Shown here piece by piece: positions 46,510 through 55,398 of a stretch of 64,000 bases of DNA. The notes under the pieces are model-generated. The model saw only the letters and a program-made list of their open reading frames with translations. It did not search any database and was not told where the DNA came from. Each line of letters begins with the position of its first letter. The first letter of the stretch is position 1. The position numbers and the translations under genes are program-made. The DNA is from Nocardioides turkmenicus (GTDB lineage Bacteria; Actinomycetota; Actinomycetes; Propionibacteriales; Nocardioidaceae), in NCBI RefSeq assembly GCF_011045035.1, contig NZ_JAALAA010000005.1, positions 1 to 64,000 of the forward strand, read 5' to 3'.

Positions 46510-47565
46510 ATGTCTACGACCAACCTCGCAGTGATCCCCGGCGACGGCATCGGGCCGGAGGTGACCGCCGAGGCGCTGAAGGTGCTCGAGGTCGCTTCTC
46601 CGGTGAAGTTCGAGCAGACCCGCTACGACCTCGGCGCCGAGCGCTATCTCGCCACCGGTGAGGTGCTTCCCGAGTCGGTTCTCGCCGAGATCAAGGAGCA
46701 GGACGCCATCCTGCTCGGTGCGGTCGGCGGCAAGCCCAACGACCCGAACCTGCCTCCCGGCATCCTCGAGCGCGGGCTGCTGCTCAAGCTCCGATTCGAG
46801 CTCGACCACTACGTCAACCTCCGCCCGAGCCGGCTCTTCCCGGGCGCGACCTCCCCGCTGGCGGCCGCCGTGCTGGACAAGGGCGAGATCGACTTCGTCG
46901 TCGTGCGCGAGGGCACCGAGGGCCTCTACACCGGCAACGGTGGCGCCATGCGGGTCGGAACCCCGCACGAGGTCGCCACCGAGACCTCGGTCAACACCGC
47001 CTACGGCGTGGAGCGAGTCGTACGCGACGCGTTCGCCCGCGCTCAGGCTCGACCGCGCAAGAAGCTGACCCTGGTCCACAAGACCAACGTGCTCGTCAAC
47101 GCCGGCTCGCTGTGGTGGCGGATCACCCAGCAGGTCGCCGAGGAGTTCCCCGACGTCACCGTGGACTACCTCCACATCGACGCGGTGATGATCTTCCTCG
47201 CCACCGACCCGAGCCGCTTCGACGTGATCGTCACCGACAACATCTTCGGCGACATCATCACCGACCTCGCCGCTGCCATCACCGGCGGCATCGGCCTGGC
47301 CGCCTCCGGCAACATCAACTCGTCCCGCGAGTTCCCCTCGATGTTCGAGCCCGTCCACGGCTCCGCCCCCGACATCGCCGGCCAGCAGAAGGCTGACCCC
47401 ACTGCGGCCATCCTGTCCGGGGCCCTCCTGCTCGAGCACCTCGGCCACCCCGAGGCCGCCGCCGCCATCGACGCCGCCGTGCTCGCCGATCTGGCCGAGC
47501 GTGGCTCGGAGCCGCGTACGACCTCCGAGGTCGGCGACGCGATCGCCGCCCGCGTAACCAGCTAG
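46510..47565 (+). CDS. leuB: 3-isopropylmalate dehydrogenase
   Basis: 351 residues. NAD-dependent decarboxylating dehydrogenase: start [20 protein letters not shown], substrate Arg cluster ([19 protein letters not shown]), Mg-binding [20 protein letters not shown] and NAD loop [20 protein letters not shown]. It serves leucine synthesis and would also serve the citramalate route to isoleucine, given cimA 3 kb away. It is followed by a strong hairpin terminator. Confidence 0.95.
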   Translation: MSTTNLAVIPGDGIGPEVTAEALKVLEVASPVKFEQTRYDLGAERYLATGEVLPESVLAEIKEQDAILLGAVGGKPNDPNLPPGILERGLLLKLRFELDHYVNLRPSRLFPGATSPLAAAVLDKGEIDFVVVREGTEGLYTGNGGAMRVGTPHEVATETSVNTAYGVERVVRDAFARAQARPRKKLTLVHKTNVLVNAGSLWWRITQQVAEEFPDVTVDYLHIDAVMIFLATDPSRFDVIVTDNIFGDIITDLAAAITGGIGLAASGNINSSREFPSMFEPVHGSAPDIAGQQKADPTAAILSGALLLEHLGHPEAAAAIDAAVLADLAERGSEPRTTSEVGDAIAARVTS

Positions 47566-47577
47566 ACGCTCACCCTC

Positions 47578-47615
47578 GAAGGGCCGGGCGCAGAATCTGC
47601 TGCGCCCGGCCCTTC
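47578..47615 (+). terminator. leuB terminator hairpin
   Basis: 16-bp perfect stem (47578-47593 with 47600-47615, core GGGCCGGGCGCAG) with a 6-nt loop, 12 nt after the leuB stop, then GTCTGTCC. Typical GC-rich stem without a full T run. Confidence 0.85.
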
Positions 47616-47675
47616 GTCTGTCCACAACACTCACCCGCCCGCATAGCACAGCGATCGCAGAACAGGACTAATCTC

Positions 47676-48758
47676 ATGGTCATGGAGATCAGCACCACAT
47701 TGTCGACCCAACCGGCCACCGACAAGCAGCTCGCGGAGGTCCTGGCGAACCCAGGCTTCGGCAACCATTTCACCGACCACATGCTCACCGTTGAGTGGAC
47801 TCCCGAACAGGGCTGGCACAACGGTCGCATCGAGGCGTACGCACCGATCAGCCTGGACCCGTCGGCAGCCGTGCTGCACTACGCCCAGGAGATCTTCGAG
47901 GGGATGAAGGCCTACCGTCACGGCGACGGCTCGATCTGGGCCTTCCGCCCTGAGGCCAACGCCGCCCGGATGGCCCGCTCCAGCGAGCGGCTCGCGCTGC
48001 CCGTCCTCGAGATCGAGGACTTCGTGCAGACCGTCTTCGACCTCGTCAAGGTCGACCAGCGCTGGGTGCCCGAGGCGTCCGAGACCGACGAGAAGAGCCT
48101 CTACCTGCGGCCCTTCATGTTCGCCTCGGAGGCGTTCCTCGGTGTGCGTCCGGCCCAGCACGTGACCTACATGGTCATCGCCTCGCCCGCCGGCTCCTAC
48201 TTCAAGGGCGGCGTCAAGCCCGTCCGGATCTGGCTCACCGAGGAATACACCCGCGCCGGCCGCGGTGGCATGGGCGCGGCCAAGACCGGCGGCAACTACG
48301 CCTCCTCTCTGGTCGCCCAGGCCGAGGCGTCGGCCAACGGCTGCGACCAGGTGGTCTTCCTGGATGCGCAGGAGGGGAAGTACGTCGAGGAGCTCGGCGG
48401 CATGAACCTCTACTTCGTCCACGCCGACGGCCGGATCGTCACCCCCGAGACCGGCACCATCCTCGAGGGCATCACCCGGTCCTCGATCATCGAGCTCGCC
48501 GGCAAGCTCGGCTACACCGTCGAGGAGCGCAAGTTCGCCATCGACGAGTGGAAGTCGGGCGTCGAGTCCGGCGAGATCACCGAGGTCTTCGCCTGCGGCA
48601 CCGCCGCCGTCGTCACCCCGGTCGGTGAGCTCGTCTACAACGGCGGCTCCATCGCCTCCGCCGGCGGCGAGGTCTGGAAGACCATCCGCAAGCAGCTCGT
48701 CGACATCCAGTTCGGCCGGGCCGAGGACACCTTCGGCTGGATGCGCAAGATCGTCTGA
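47676..48758 (+). CDS. ilvE: Branched-chain amino acid aminotransferase
   Basis: 360 residues, fold-type IV PLP enzyme making Ile, Val and Leu from their 2-oxo acids. The PLP Lys lies in GMGAAKTGGNYASSLVAQ. LHYAQEIFEGMKAYRHGDG, VFLDAQEGKYVEELGGMN and the ACGTAAVVTPVG phosphate loop are the class signatures. ATG 47676; ATG 47682 is two codons in. It has its own promoter region after the leuB terminator, with no leader peptide seen. Confidence 0.95.
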   Translation: MVMEISTTLSTQPATDKQLAEVLANPGFGNHFTDHMLTVEWTPEQGWHNGRIEAYAPISLDPSAAVLHYAQEIFEGMKAYRHGDGSIWAFRPEANAARMARSSERLALPVLEIEDFVQTVFDLVKVDQRWVPEASETDEKSLYLRPFMFASEAFLGVRPAQHVTYMVIASPAGSYFKGGVKPVRIWLTEEYTRAGRGGMGAAKTGGNYASSLVAQAEASANGCDQVVFLDAQEGKYVEELGGMNLYFVHADGRIVTPETGTILEGITRSSIIELAGKLGYTVEERKFAIDEWKSGVESGEITEVFACGTAAVVTPVGELVYNGGSIASAGGEVWKTIRKQLVDIQFGRAEDTFGWMRKIV

Positions 48759-48763
48759 CTCGC

Positions 48764-48871
48764 GAGGCGTCAGGTCGGCAGGCCGAAGCGTCACTCAGGT
48801 CGGCCGAGGTGGCACCGAGGTGCCACCTCGGCCGACGTACGTGACGTCTCGGCCTGCGGGGCCGACGCCTC
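48764..48871. repeat. Long imperfect hairpin built from 21-bp units
   Basis: An inner perfect 16-bp stem (48799-48814 with 48821-48836, 6-nt loop), a middle stem (48780-48794 with 48841-48855, two mismatches) and an outer stem (GAGGCGTC 48764-48771 with GACGCCTC 48864-48871). The right side has 21-nt periodic units beginning CTCGGCC at 48827, 48848 and 48869. The first differs from the unit at 22368 by one base. It starts 6 nt after the ilvE stop. Confidence 0.8.
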
Positions 48872-48907
48872 GGCCGGATGTCGGCTGCGGCGGATAAGGT
48901 TTGTCGC

Positions 48908-50407
48908 GTGACGACAGCCCCACGCCGCTCGCCGGCGAGCCAGCGGGAGACCGTTGGCGACTACGACCTGATCTCCCTGCTGGGGCAGGGCGGGATGGGG
49001 CGGGTCCACCTGGCCAGCCACCGCACGAGCGGTGAGCGGGTGGCGCTGAAGGTGCTGCGTACGCAGTTCGTCGGCGACGAGGAAGGCCGCCAGCGGCTCG
49101 CGCGCGAAGTCTCGTCGCTGCAGCGGGTGCGGAGCCGGTGGGTGGCCGGCGTGGTCGGCGCCGACCCGTGGGGCCAGGTGCCGTGGCTGGCGACCAGGTA
49201 CGTCCCGGGCCCGACGCTGCACGACAAGATCGTCAACGAGGGCCCGCTCTCGCGTGAGGACGTCGAGCAGCTGGCCAGCGACCTGGCCGAGGGCATCGCC
49301 GACTGCCACGCCGTCGGCGTCCTCCACCGCGACATCAAGCCGGCCAACATCATCGTCGAGGGGCGCACCCCGATCCTGATCGACTTCGGGCTCGCCCGCG
49401 TCGCCGACGACCCGAGGATCACGGTGACCGGGCTGCTGATCGGCACGCCCGGCTACCTGCCGCCCGAGATCGCGGTCGGCGACCCGGCGACCCCGGCCTC
49501 GGACGTGCACTCGTGGGCCTCCGTGGTGGCGTACGCAGCGACCGGCCGTCCGCCCTTCGGCGAGGGCAACCCGATGAAGCTGATGGACCGCGCCCGGCGC
49601 GGCGAGCACGACCTGGAGGGAGTGCCGCAGCCGCTGCGCGGGCTGCTCGGCCAGGCGCTCTCGCCCGACCCCGCCGACCGTCCGACTCTGGACGAGATCC
49701 GCGAGTGGCTGCGTACGCCGCGCCGGCCGTTCGTGCACAAGCCGGTCGAGCAGCTCTCGCTGAGCGACCGGGCAGAGCGGGAGAAGGCCACCACGCCGGT
49801 CACCCCGGTCGCCCTGCCGGTGAGCCGGCGACACGACCCCCGCCTGGAGAAGCCCCGGCGCGCCGCCATCTGGCTGGGCCTGCTGGCCTTCACCGTCGGC
49901 GTCATCGCGGCTTTCCCGAGCGGCGGCTTCCTGGCCGTGCTCGGTGCCGCCTGGCTGATCCGCGCCGGCACCCTCGCGGCCGGCGACCTGCGGCGTTGGC
50001 GCTGGTACCGAGGCCGCAAGTGGCACGACGCGCCACGCCTTCTCATCGGCGCGCCCTGGCGGCTGGTCCGCGCACTGCCGAAGACGTTCGTCGTCGGGGT
50101 GTGGGGCTTCGGGTTCGTGGTGGCCGCGGTGCTGATCGGCTACGCCCTGCAGCTCTCCCTCGAAGCCACCCTGACCTTCGCCGGGCTGGCGTTCGTGACC
50201 GCGCTGTGGACCGGGTCGGGGCGCGACCGGCTGCGTGACCCGGTCACCAGGGTGGTCCACCGGACCTCGGCGCGATGGGTTCCGTGGATCCTCGCGTTCG
50301 CCGTGGTGGTCACGCTCGCGCTCTTCCCGATCCAGTCGCTCTCCGAGGAGGGCTCGCAGTTCTCCGGTGGCGACGAGCCGTGGTGGGTGGAGCTCCTCGG
50401 CTGGTGA
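48908..50407 (+). CDS. Serine/threonine protein kinase with C-terminal membrane helices
   Basis: 499 residues from GTG 48908. Kinase domain at about 18-275: glycine loop LLGQGGMGRVHLA, Lys in VALKVLR, catalytic GVLHRDIKPANIIV, DFG in LIDFGLARVA, and GTPGYLPPEI. The rest has about four helices (IWLGLLAFTVGVIAAFP; GGFLAVLGAAWLI; VVGVWGFGFVVAAVLIGYAL; WILAFAVVVTLALF) with a basic loop between pairs. There are no PASTA repeats or outside sensor, so it differs from PknB. The membrane part resembles no sensor I know. Confidence 0.9.
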   Translation: MTTAPRRSPASQRETVGDYDLISLLGQGGMGRVHLASHRTSGERVALKVLRTQFVGDEEGRQRLAREVSSLQRVRSRWVAGVVGADPWGQVPWLATRYVPGPTLHDKIVNEGPLSREDVEQLASDLAEGIADCHAVGVLHRDIKPANIIVEGRTPILIDFGLARVADDPRITVTGLLIGTPGYLPPEIAVGDPATPASDVHSWASVVAYAATGRPPFGEGNPMKLMDRARRGEHDLEGVPQPLRGLLGQALSPDPADRPTLDEIREWLRTPRRPFVHKPVEQLSLSDRAEREKATTPVTPVALPVSRRHDPRLEKPRRAAIWLGLLAFTVGVIAAFPSGGFLAVLGAAWLIRAGTLAAGDLRRWRWYRGRKWHDAPRLLIGAPWRLVRALPKTFVVGVWGFGFVVAAVLIGYALQLSLEATLTFAGLAFVTALWTGSGRDRLRDPVTRVVHRTSARWVPWILAFAVVVTLALFPIQSLSEEGSQFSGGDEPWWVELLGW

Positions 50408-50451
50408 GACGCCCGTCCCACGGACGGAGATTTCGTGGCAGTATCAGGCGT

Positions 50452-50481
50452 ATGACGAACCACGTCATCATCATTCGCTAG
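50452..50481 (+). CDS. cimA leader peptide (Ile-rich)
   Basis: Nine codons, MTNHVIIIR, with Val followed by three consecutive Ile codons (ATC ATC ATT), then TAG. It lies 27 nt before a terminator with six T. It is a clean leader for attenuation sensing Ile-tRNA, matching a citramalate synthase as the regulated enzyme. Confidence 0.88.
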   Translation: MTNHVIIIR

Positions 50482-50533
50482 CGCGTCGAGCCCTGCCCGA
50501 CGCGCCACCCTCTCGTTCCCGAGAGGGTTTTTT
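50481..50533 (+). terminator. cimA attenuator (hairpin plus intrinsic terminator)
   Basis: GCGCGTCG (50481-50488, overlapping the leader stop) pairs with CGACGCGC (50498-50505). The terminator stem CCCTCTCG (50508-50515) pairs with CGAGAGGG (50520-50527), then six T (50528-50533) and GTTGC. Stem sequence, order and the tail (GAGGGTTTTTTGTTG) match the ilvB attenuator closely. Confidence 0.9.
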
Positions 50534-50584
50534 GTTGCCCAGCCCAGCCCAGCCCAGATTCAGCCAGCCCGAGGACACAGCGCC

Positions 50585-52195
50585 ATGGAATTCCACGTCT
50601 ACGACACCACCCTGCGCGACGGCGCGCAGCAGGAGGGCCTCAATCTCAGCGTCGCCGACAAGCTCGCGATCGCGCGACACCTCGACGGGCTGGGCGTCGG
50701 GTTCATCGAGGGCGGCTGGCCCGGGGCGAACCCCAAGGACACCGAGTTCTTCCGCCGAGCGGTCGATGAGCTCGACCTCAAGCATGCCCGGCTGGCCGCC
50801 TTCGGGTCGACCCGCCGAGCCGGGGTGAAGGCGGCCGACGACCCCCAGGTGGCCGCCCTCCGCGACTCGGGCGCCGGCGTCGTCACCCTGGTCGCCAAGT
50901 CCCACGACCGCCACGTCGAGCTGGCGCTGCGCACCACGCTCGCGGAGAACCTCGCGATGATCCGCGACACCGTCTCCCACCTGCGCGAGGAGGGCCAGCA
51001 GGTCTTCCTCGACGCCGAGCACTTCTTCGACGGCTACCGGGCCAACCGCGACTACGCGCTGGAGGTCCTCAGGACCGCCTACGAGGCGGGTGCCGAGGTG
51101 GTCGCGCTGTGCGACACCAACGGCGGGATGCTCCCGACCTGGGTGGCCGACGTCGTCCACGACGTCCGCGAGCACACCCAGGGAGCGGTGGGGATCCACT
51201 GTCACAACGACACCGGGTGTGCCGTCGCCAACTCGCTGGCCGCCGTGGACGCCGGCGCGATGCACGTGCAGGGCTGCATCAACGGCTACGGGGAGCGTAC
51301 GGGCAACGCCGACCTGGTCTCCGTCGTCGCCAACCTCCAGCTCAAGCTCGGCCGGGAGGTGCTGCCGACCGGGCTGCTGGGCGAGGCCACCCGGGTCGCC
51401 CACGCGGTCGCCGAGGTGACCAATGTGCCACCCGCGGGCCGGCAGCCCTATGTCGGTGCCTCCGCGTTCGCCCACAAGGCCGGTCTGCACGCCTCCGCGA
51501 TCAAGGTGGACCCCGACCTCTACCAGCACATGGACCCGGCCGGCGTCGGCAACGACATGCGGCTGCTGGTCTCCGACATGGCCGGCCGAGCGTCGATCGA
51601 GCTCAAGGGCCGCGAGCTGGGCTACGACCTCTCCGACGACCGTGACCTGGTGACCCGGGTGACCGACCGGGTGAAGGCGCTCGAGGAGCAGGGCTACACC
51701 TTCGAGGCGGCCGATGCCTCCTTCGAGCTGCTTCTCATCGAGGAGGTGGAGGGTGCCCGCCCCTCCTACTTCGACGTCGAGTCCTGGCGGGTCATCTCCG
51801 AGGCTCGCGGTGGCGGGTCAGAGGCCGCCTCGACCACCGAGGCGATCGTGAAGATCCATGCCGACGGCGTACGTCATGTCGAGACGGGAGAGGGCAACGG
51901 CCCGGTCAACGCGCTGGACCAGGCGCTGCGGGCCGCGATCACGCGTGCCTTCCCGGTGGTCGCCGACTTCGACCTGATCGACTTCAAGGTGCGGATCTTC
52001 GACCAGGGGCACGGCACCGACGCGAAGACGCGGGTGCTGATCGAGACCTCCGACGGCTCGACGTCGTGGACGACGGTCGGGGTCGGGGCCAACGTGATCG
52101 AGGCGTCCTGGGAGGCGCTCGTCGACGGGCTGACCTTCGGTCTTCGCCGGCATGTGAGCGAGCCCACACCGTCGGAGGCCGTCGTCGCGGAATGA
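50585..52195 (+). CDS. cimA: Citramalate synthase
   Basis: 536 residues. DRE-TIM metallolyase family: start FHVYDTTLRDGAQQEGLNLS, metal His pair GIHCHNDTGCAVANSL, signature GCINGYGERTGNADL, then the C-terminal LeuA-type allosteric domain (about 400-520). GEGNGPVNALDQALR is typical of CimA/LeuA regulators. It condenses pyruvate with acetyl-CoA, starting isoleucine synthesis without threonine deaminase; leuCD (not in window) and leuB would complete 2-oxobutyrate. The Ile-rich leader upstream independently supports CimA rather than 2-isopropylmalate synthase. Confidence 0.93.
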   Translation: MEFHVYDTTLRDGAQQEGLNLSVADKLAIARHLDGLGVGFIEGGWPGANPKDTEFFRRAVDELDLKHARLAAFGSTRRAGVKAADDPQVAALRDSGAGVVTLVAKSHDRHVELALRTTLAENLAMIRDTVSHLREEGQQVFLDAEHFFDGYRANRDYALEVLRTAYEAGAEVVALCDTNGGMLPTWVADVVHDVREHTQGAVGIHCHNDTGCAVANSLAAVDAGAMHVQGCINGYGERTGNADLVSVVANLQLKLGREVLPTGLLGEATRVAHAVAEVTNVPPAGRQPYVGASAFAHKAGLHASAIKVDPDLYQHMDPAGVGNDMRLLVSDMAGRASIELKGRELGYDLSDDRDLVTRVTDRVKALEEQGYTFEAADASFELLLIEEVEGARPSYFDVESWRVISEARGGGSEAASTTEAIVKIHADGVRHVETGEGNGPVNALDQALRAAITRAFPVVADFDLIDFKVRIFDQGHGTDAKTRVLIETSDGSTSWTTVGVGANVIEASWEALVDGLTFGLRRHVSEPTPSEAVVAE

Positions 52196-52259
52196 ATCTC
52201 CGGAAGGACGACGTTGGACGGTTCAACATTGAACTTTCCGCGTCTTTCGAGGAGAACCC

Positions 52260-52799
52260 GTGTCCGACACCCGCATCGCCGTACTCGTTGGCAGCCTGCG
52301 TGCCGAGTCCACCAACCGTAAGCTCGCCGAGAAGCTCGCCGCCGAGGCGCCCGAGGGCGTGACCCTGGAGATCGTCGACGGCCTGGGCGAGCTGCCGTTC
52401 TTCAACGAGGACCTCGAGGCCGAGCCGGGCGAGGCCGTCACCCAGCTGCGCAAGACGATCACCGAGGCCGACCGCGTGCTGATCGTCACCCCGGAGTACA
52501 ACGCCACCATCCCGGGTGTGCTCAAGAACGCGATCGACTGGCTCTCCCGTCCGTACGCCGCGGGCGCCATCAAGGACAAGATCGTCTCCGTCGTCGGGAT
52601 CACCCCGACCCCCTACGGCGGCAAGTGGGCGCACGCCGACGCCGCTCGCTCCATCGGCATCGCGGGCGGGGTCGTCGTCGAGGACGCGATCGTCTCGCAG
52701 CCTGCGCACGAGGTCGACGTGTTCGCCGATGCCGAGGTCCAGGCGCGCTTCTCCGCTGCCGTCGAGAAGCTCGCGGGCTTCCAGCCCGCTGCCGTCTGA
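52260..52799 (+). CDS. NADPH-dependent FMN reductase / NAD(P)H:quinone oxidoreductase family
   Basis: 179 residues, flavodoxin-like. The phosphate loop of FMN is VLVGSLRAESTNRKLAEKL and the isoalloxazine region is IVTPEYNATIPGVLKNAIDWLSRP, the hallmark of the NADPH_red family (azoreductase/chromate reductase types). GTG 52260 follows GAGGAGAACCC. A terminator follows. Likely a cytosolic redox-defence enzyme. Confidence 0.92.
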   Translation: MSDTRIAVLVGSLRAESTNRKLAEKLAAEAPEGVTLEIVDGLGELPFFNEDLEAEPGEAVTQLRKTITEADRVLIVTPEYNATIPGVLKNAIDWLSRPYAAGAIKDKIVSVVGITPTPYGGKWAHADAARSIGIAGGVVVEDAIVSQPAHEVDVFADAEVQARFSAAVEKLAGFQPAAV

Positions 52800-52821
52800 T
52801 CCCCATCCTGACGGCACCACG

Positions 52822-52855
52822 AGGTCAGGTCTCTCCGGGGGGAGAGACCTGACCT
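52822..52855 (+). terminator. Terminator hairpin after FMN reductase
   Basis: 15-bp perfect stem AGGTCAGGTCTCTCC (52822-52836) with GGAGAGACCTGACCT (52841-52855) and a GGGG loop, 23 nt after the stop, then TCGTCATTT. Confidence 0.88.
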
Positions 52856-52904
52856 TCGTCATTTATCGCGTGCGCGTTCGCGCATTCGGCCGTACGTTGC
52901 GGGC

Positions 52905-53861
52905 ATGAGTGGACCCGTGAAGCAGCTTCGGTTGGTGGTCGAGGCGAAGGACTACGAGGAGGCGGTGGCCTTCTACCGCGACACCCTGGGCCTTCCCGAG
53001 CAGGCCGCCTACTCCGGCCCGGGTGAGGCGCAGGTGATGATCCTCGAGGCCGGCCGGGCCACGCTCGAGCTCGCCAACTCCGCCCAGCACGCCTACATCG
53101 ACGAGGTCGAGGTCGGGCGCCCGGCCGCCGGGCACGTACGGGTGGCGTTCGAGGTCGAGGACTCCGCCGGAGTCACCTCCCGGCTCGTGGACGGTGGCGC
53201 GACGCTGGTGGCGCCGCCGACCCGCACCCCGTGGGAGTCGCTCAACGCGCGCCTCGACGGCCCCGCCGACCTGCACCTGAGCCTCTTCCAGGAGCTCGGC
53301 GAGCCCGTGCTCGCGCCGGACTACCCGATCACCACCGAGCGGCTCCTGCTGCGTCCCCTCGACGTCGAGCGGGACCTGGAGGATCTGCACGCCTATCTGT
53401 CGCGGGAGGACGTGTGCCGCTACATCCCGCCGGTGCCGAAAGACCGCGACGCGCTGCGCGAGTCTTATGCGGCGTGGAAGCGGCCGTCGGTGCTGCGCCG
53501 GGAGGGTGAGGTGCTCTGCCTCGGCGTCGAACACCGGGACAGTGGCCGGCTGATCGGCGACATCGTGCTCTTCTGGCACAGCAAGGAACAGCGGGCGGGC
53601 GAGATCGGGTACGCCTTCAACCCCGACTTCCACGGTCAGGGCTTCGCCACCGAGACCGCTCGTGCGCTGCTGGGCCTGGCCTTCGACGGGCTCGGCCTGC
53701 ACCGGGTGGTCGCCCGGATCGACGAGCGCAACACCGCCTCGGCGCGGGTGGTCGAGCGGCTCGGGATGCGCAAGGAGGCGGTCGAGCGTGAGGCCGAGTG
53801 GTTCAAGGGGGAGTGGACGACATTGGTGCACTACGCGATGCTCGAGGACGAGTGGCGTTAG
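52905..53861 (+). CDS. Fusion protein: VOC (glyoxalase-like) domain plus GNAT acetyltransferase
   Basis: 318 residues. Residues about 1-135 are a VOC domain (QLRLVVEAKDYEEAVAFYRD; LNARLDGPADLHLSLFQE). About 140-318 is a GNAT domain (ITTERLLLRPLDVERDLEDL; GYAFNPDFHGQGFATETARALL acetyl-CoA loop; ERNTASARVVERLGMRKE). VOC proteins can bind bleomycin-like ligands and GNATs can acetylate them, so drug inactivation is a possible theme, but no substrate is known. No frameshift at the junction; it is a true fusion. Confidence 0.88.
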   Translation: MSGPVKQLRLVVEAKDYEEAVAFYRDTLGLPEQAAYSGPGEAQVMILEAGRATLELANSAQHAYIDEVEVGRPAAGHVRVAFEVEDSAGVTSRLVDGGATLVAPPTRTPWESLNARLDGPADLHLSLFQELGEPVLAPDYPITTERLLLRPLDVERDLEDLHAYLSREDVCRYIPPVPKDRDALRESYAAWKRPSVLRREGEVLCLGVEHRDSGRLIGDIVLFWHSKEQRAGEIGYAFNPDFHGQGFATETARALLGLAFDGLGLHRVVARIDERNTASARVVERLGMRKEAVEREAEWFKGEWTTLVHYAMLEDEWR

Positions 53862-53870
53862 CCTGCAGGG

Positions 53871-55277
53871 GTGGCCGAGCTTCATGATCTGACCGCCCTG
53901 GAGCAGGGAGAGCTGCTGCATCGCTGCGAGGTCTCCCCGGGAGAGCTCGCCGAGCACTATCTCGACAGGATCGCCAGGCTCGACGATGTCGGCGCCTTCG
54001 TCACCGTGGCCGAGGAGCGGATCTCGACGTGTGCTCGTGAGCTCGCGGTCAAGCCTGTCGGCGCCTCACCGCTGTGGGGCGTACCCACCGCTATCAAGGA
54101 CCTCAACCTCACCCGCGGCGTACGCACCACCTTCGGGTCGGCCGCCTTCGCCGACTTCGTCCCGGACGTCTCCGACAACGTGACGCTCTCGATCGAGGCG
54201 GCCGGGATGATCTCGCTCGGGAAGACCAACACCCCCGAGTTCGGGTCGCCCTGCTACACCGAGCCGGACGTGGCGCCGCCCGCCGTCACCCCCTGGGACC
54301 GTACGCGGATCGCCGGTGGCTCCTCCGGAGGTGCTGCCGCTGCGGTGGCCGCCGGGCTCGTGCCGGTCGCGCAGGGATCCGACGGTGGCGGCTCGATCCG
54401 GATCCCGGCCTCGTGCTGCGGCCTGGTCGGCCTGAAGCCGACCCGCGCGCGGATCTCCCCGTCGCCGATGTACGGCGACGCGGCCGGGCTCGCCACCGCC
54501 GGCCCGATCGCCCGGACGGTGCGGGACGCGGCCGCCTTCCTCGACGTGCTCGCGGGGCGGCGTACGGGTGATCCGTTCTGGGCTCCCGAGGAGCCGCTCC
54601 CGTTCCTGGACGCCTGTGAGCGCCCGCCCGGGCGGCTGCGTATCGCCCGGTTCATCGAGCCGCTGATCGCCCCGGCCACGGTCGACCCCGAGTGCGTCAC
54701 CGCCTGGGAGAACGCCTCGTCCTTGTTGGAGTCGCTCGGTCACGAGATCATCGACATCCCGCGGCCGCTGCCGGTCGAGGCGGTCGCGATCTTCGAGACG
54801 GTCTGGGCCGTCGGGACCGCGATGGCGGTCGTGAACCTCGCCCCCGAGCAGCGCTCGCAGATCCGGCCGCTGACCCGCTGGCTCACCGAGCGGGGTGAGG
54901 CGGTCAGTGGCCCGGAGTTCGGGCTGGCGATCGCGGAGCTGCGCCGCTTCGCGGCGGTGGCGCTGGAGGCGCTGGCGCCCTATGACGCCGTGCTCACCCC
55001 GACCCTCGCCACCCCGCCGCCGAAGGTCGGCGAGATCCGCGACGACGCCGACCCCGCCGCCGACTTCGAGGCCCAGAAGGAGTTCACCCCCTGGACCTCC
55101 GCCTGGAACGTCACCGGCATGCCCGCCATCTCGCTGCCCCTCCACTGGACCCCGGCCGGCCTTCCGGTCGGCGTCATGCTCGCCGCCCGCCCCGCCGAGG
55201 AGTCCCTCCTGCTCTCCCTCGCCGCCCAGATCGAGGACGCCGCCCTCTGGGACCACCGCCTCCCGCCCGGCTGGTAA
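53871..55277 (+). CDS. Amidase-signature family amidase
   Basis: 468 residues from GTG 53871. The Ser-cisSer-Lys triad: Lys in VPTAIKDLNLT, cis-Ser in AGGSSGGAAAAVAAG, nucleophile in GSDGGGSIRIPASCC. It is not the tRNA GatA (already at 12250) and lacks GatB/C partners. The substrate is unknown. It starts 9 nt after the VOC-GNAT gene, suggesting co-transcription. Confidence 0.9.
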   Translation: MAELHDLTALEQGELLHRCEVSPGELAEHYLDRIARLDDVGAFVTVAEERISTCARELAVKPVGASPLWGVPTAIKDLNLTRGVRTTFGSAAFADFVPDVSDNVTLSIEAAGMISLGKTNTPEFGSPCYTEPDVAPPAVTPWDRTRIAGGSSGGAAAAVAAGLVPVAQGSDGGGSIRIPASCCGLVGLKPTRARISPSPMYGDAAGLATAGPIARTVRDAAAFLDVLAGRRTGDPFWAPEEPLPFLDACERPPGRLRIARFIEPLIAPATVDPECVTAWENASSLLESLGHEIIDIPRPLPVEAVAIFETVWAVGTAMAVVNLAPEQRSQIRPLTRWLTERGEAVSGPEFGLAIAELRRFAAVALEALAPYDAVLTPTLATPPPKVGEIRDDADPAADFEAQKEFTPWTSAWNVTGMPAISLPLHWTPAGLPVGVMLAARPAEESLLLSLAAQIEDAALWDHRLPPGW

Positions 55278-55305
55278 CCCCTCGCCGAAACCGCAGAAAT
55301 GAAGA

Positions 55306-55367
55306 GCCGAATCTGTAGTTGTGGGTGACGAGAGTCGAGTTTCGTCACCCACAACTACAGATTCGGC
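55306..55367. terminator. Long hairpin between amidase and bioN genes
   Basis: 26-bp perfect arms (55306-55331 with 55342-55367; it starts GCCGAATCTGTAGTTGTGGG) and a 10-nt loop, between convergent stop codons. AT content is higher than in flanking genes. A related partial copy (GAACTACCGATTCGGC) follows at about 55373-55388. Two-way terminator or palindromic element. Confidence 0.85.
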
Positions 55368-55398
55368 CGACAGAACTACCGATTCGGCTGGAGGAGCG

